Origin: Alphaproteobacteria bacterium
GTDB lineage: Bacteria > Pseudomonadota > Alphaproteobacteria > CAISOG01
DNA: 5,850 nucleotides
NCBI GenBank assembly: GCA_018883285.1
Contig: VEQJ01000085.1
Span: 1-5,850, forward strand
Direction: 5' to 3'
Below, piece by piece: positions 5,066 through 5,850 of this stretch (positions are counted from its first letter, which is position 1; every line of letters starts with the position of its first letter). The position numbers and the translations under genes were made by a program. The notes beneath the pieces were generated by a model. It had not been told where the DNA came from and searched no databases. It was given only the letters and a program-made list of their open reading frames with translations.

Positions 5066-5850
5066 TTAACCTCTAAAAGGGGGGGTAAAGTGGGGCAGTT
5101 GCCCTGTTTTTTTCCAGTCATCGGCCATTTTGTTGCCCTGGCGGATTTGATCAGCGGATAAATCTTTCTCCAACCGCTTCAACGCCGCCTGCGCACGTGG
5201 ATCACCAGCGTTGGCGGCCATTTTTTGATAGGCGTAGGCCTGCGTTTTGTCGCTCATGGTCGCTTTTTCCGCGATCAGTGCCAGTTTGTACATGGCATCC
5301 GCATTGCCAGCCTGCGCCTGCGCCTCCAAATTCGCCTTCATTTTTTCAAAGGAGTTGGCATCCTTGCGGCTCATCCCCATGCTGGCCAGTTCAGAATCGC
5401 TGAGGCTGCCGAAGGGGGAACGGGTGCGTTCCAAAAAGCCACCAACCGCTTTGGCGGCGGTTACGGGGGCGGTGATGATGGTTTTGGTTCCGCCAATCGC
5501 CGCCAACAACGCCTGATTGCTTAATTGCCTACCCGCGCTATCCCCCATCGTTACCCCTACGTTAAACTCATCCCTAAAGCCACTACCCGCATCGCCGGTG
5601 CCAAAAATCTCCGCAAGGCGGCCAGAAAACTTCATCATTTGCAGCAGCAGGAAGCCCGCCAGGATAAATAGCCAATAGTTGGGCTCATACAGTTTAAGCC
5701 ACACCGTGCCATCGGTAATTTGCTGCACAAGGGTGTTGACGGCATCCTTGCTGGCAACATTGCACAGGCTGGCTTCTTGAGCACAATAAGCGGCCAAATA
5801 TTGCTGCGATGCATAGGAAATCATGGCCATGCCAATGCCCACCACAATGC
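5066..5850 (-). CDS. Membrane protein with Sel1-like repeats, possible second VirB6-like subunit (N-terminus outside window)
   Basis: The frame is open to the window edge and ends at TAA 5066-5068, so about 260 C-terminal residues are seen. Counting from the GTG codon at 5845 as residue 1: residues 1-20 look like the end of a hydrophobic helix; a polar loop with Cys21 and Cys28 follows, compatible with a periplasmic disulfide; a strong membrane helix spans about 57-78 (NYWLFILAGFLLLQMMKF); then come a Gly-rich polar part and an Ala/Gly-rich segment (111-137). Residues about 174-246 read as Sel1-like alpha-hairpins (AQAGNADAMYKLALIAE, then AYQKMAANAGDPRAQAALKRLE), ending in LSADQIRQGNKMADDW, a common ending of such repeats. 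Sel1 repeats usually bind proteins. The next gene starts 4 bases downstream, so the two are surely co-transcribed. Its T4SS role is inferred from that neighbour and the shared helix layout. The GTG at 5845 is not proposed as the true start. Confidence 0.7.
   Translation of the reverse strand, partial: IVVGIGMAMISYASQQYLAAYCAQEASLCNVASKDAVNTLVQQITDGTVWLKLYEPNYWLFILAGFLLLQMMKFSGRLAEIFGTGDAGSGFRDEFNVGVTMGDSAGRQLSNQALLAAIGGTKTIITAPVTAAKAVGGFLERTRSPFGSLSDSELASMGMSRKDANSFEKMKANLEAQAQAGNADAMYKLALIAEKATMSDKTQAYAYQKMAANAGDPRAQAALKRLEKDLSADQIRQGNKMADDWKKTGQLPHFTPPFRG
5070..5074 (-). promoter_or_regulatory. Shine-Dalgarno site deciding the start of the 1276-residue gene
   Basis: On the minus strand AGAGG (5074 to 5070) lies 8 bases before ATG 5061-5059 and overlaps the last codons of the upstream gene (Arg-Gly-stop). 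The position fits translation of the downstream gene coupled to the upstream one and supports this start over the in-frame ATG at 5121. Confidence 0.7.

Noticed and set aside
5062..5121. Upstream in-frame ATG (5121) giving a 1296-residue version of the large protein
   Set aside because: It would overlap the previous gene by 56 bases and add a polar stretch before the signal peptide; ATG 5061 has a good AGAGG site at proper spacing.

Overview
The window looks like part of a chromosome of a Gram-negative bacterium, most likely an alphaproteobacterium. This rests on a family 9 (heptosyltransferase-type) glycosyltransferase, an RsmC-like methyltransferase end, and tandem VirB6/TrbL-like type IV secretion (T4SS) proteins. 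The lineage is inferred from gene content, not shown. Most of the window is about 55-62% G+C in the 60-base rows I counted, with several sharp low-G+C patches.

Layout: bases 1-183 (+) hold the C-terminal 60 codons of a class I SAM-dependent methyltransferase resembling RsmC. It abuts (TGAATG) a complete glycosyltransferase family 9 gene at 184-1158 (+). A 72-base convergent gap (1159-1230) contains a weak hairpin. The rest of the window is on the minus strand: a 1276-residue multidomain gene (1231-5061), and 4 bases upstream of it the 3' part of another membrane-protein gene (5066-5850) that runs off the window edge. The two minus-strand genes look like the end of a T4SS operon.

The main object is the 1276-residue protein. 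It reads, in order, as: signal peptide, intact M23/LytM peptidase domain, Gly-rich linker, VirB6/TrbL-like membrane core, Gly/Thr-rich linker, an amidase_3-like (N-acetylmuramoyl-L-alanine amidase) domain with plausible H-E-H-E catalytic residues, Pro/Gly linkers, two more hydrophobic segments, a low-complexity region with a 9-base homopolymer, and a Lys/Glu-rich coiled-coil tail. The tail is encoded by about 30% G+C DNA with a sharp edge near base 1560. A T4SS inner-membrane channel component carrying two different peptidoglycan hydrolases would be an unusual architecture, combining wall remodelling (normally the job of a separate VirB1-type enzyme) with the channel. The upstream partial protein has a membrane segment followed by Sel1-like repeats and may be a second VirB6-like subunit, as in the tandem virB6 genes of Rickettsiales.
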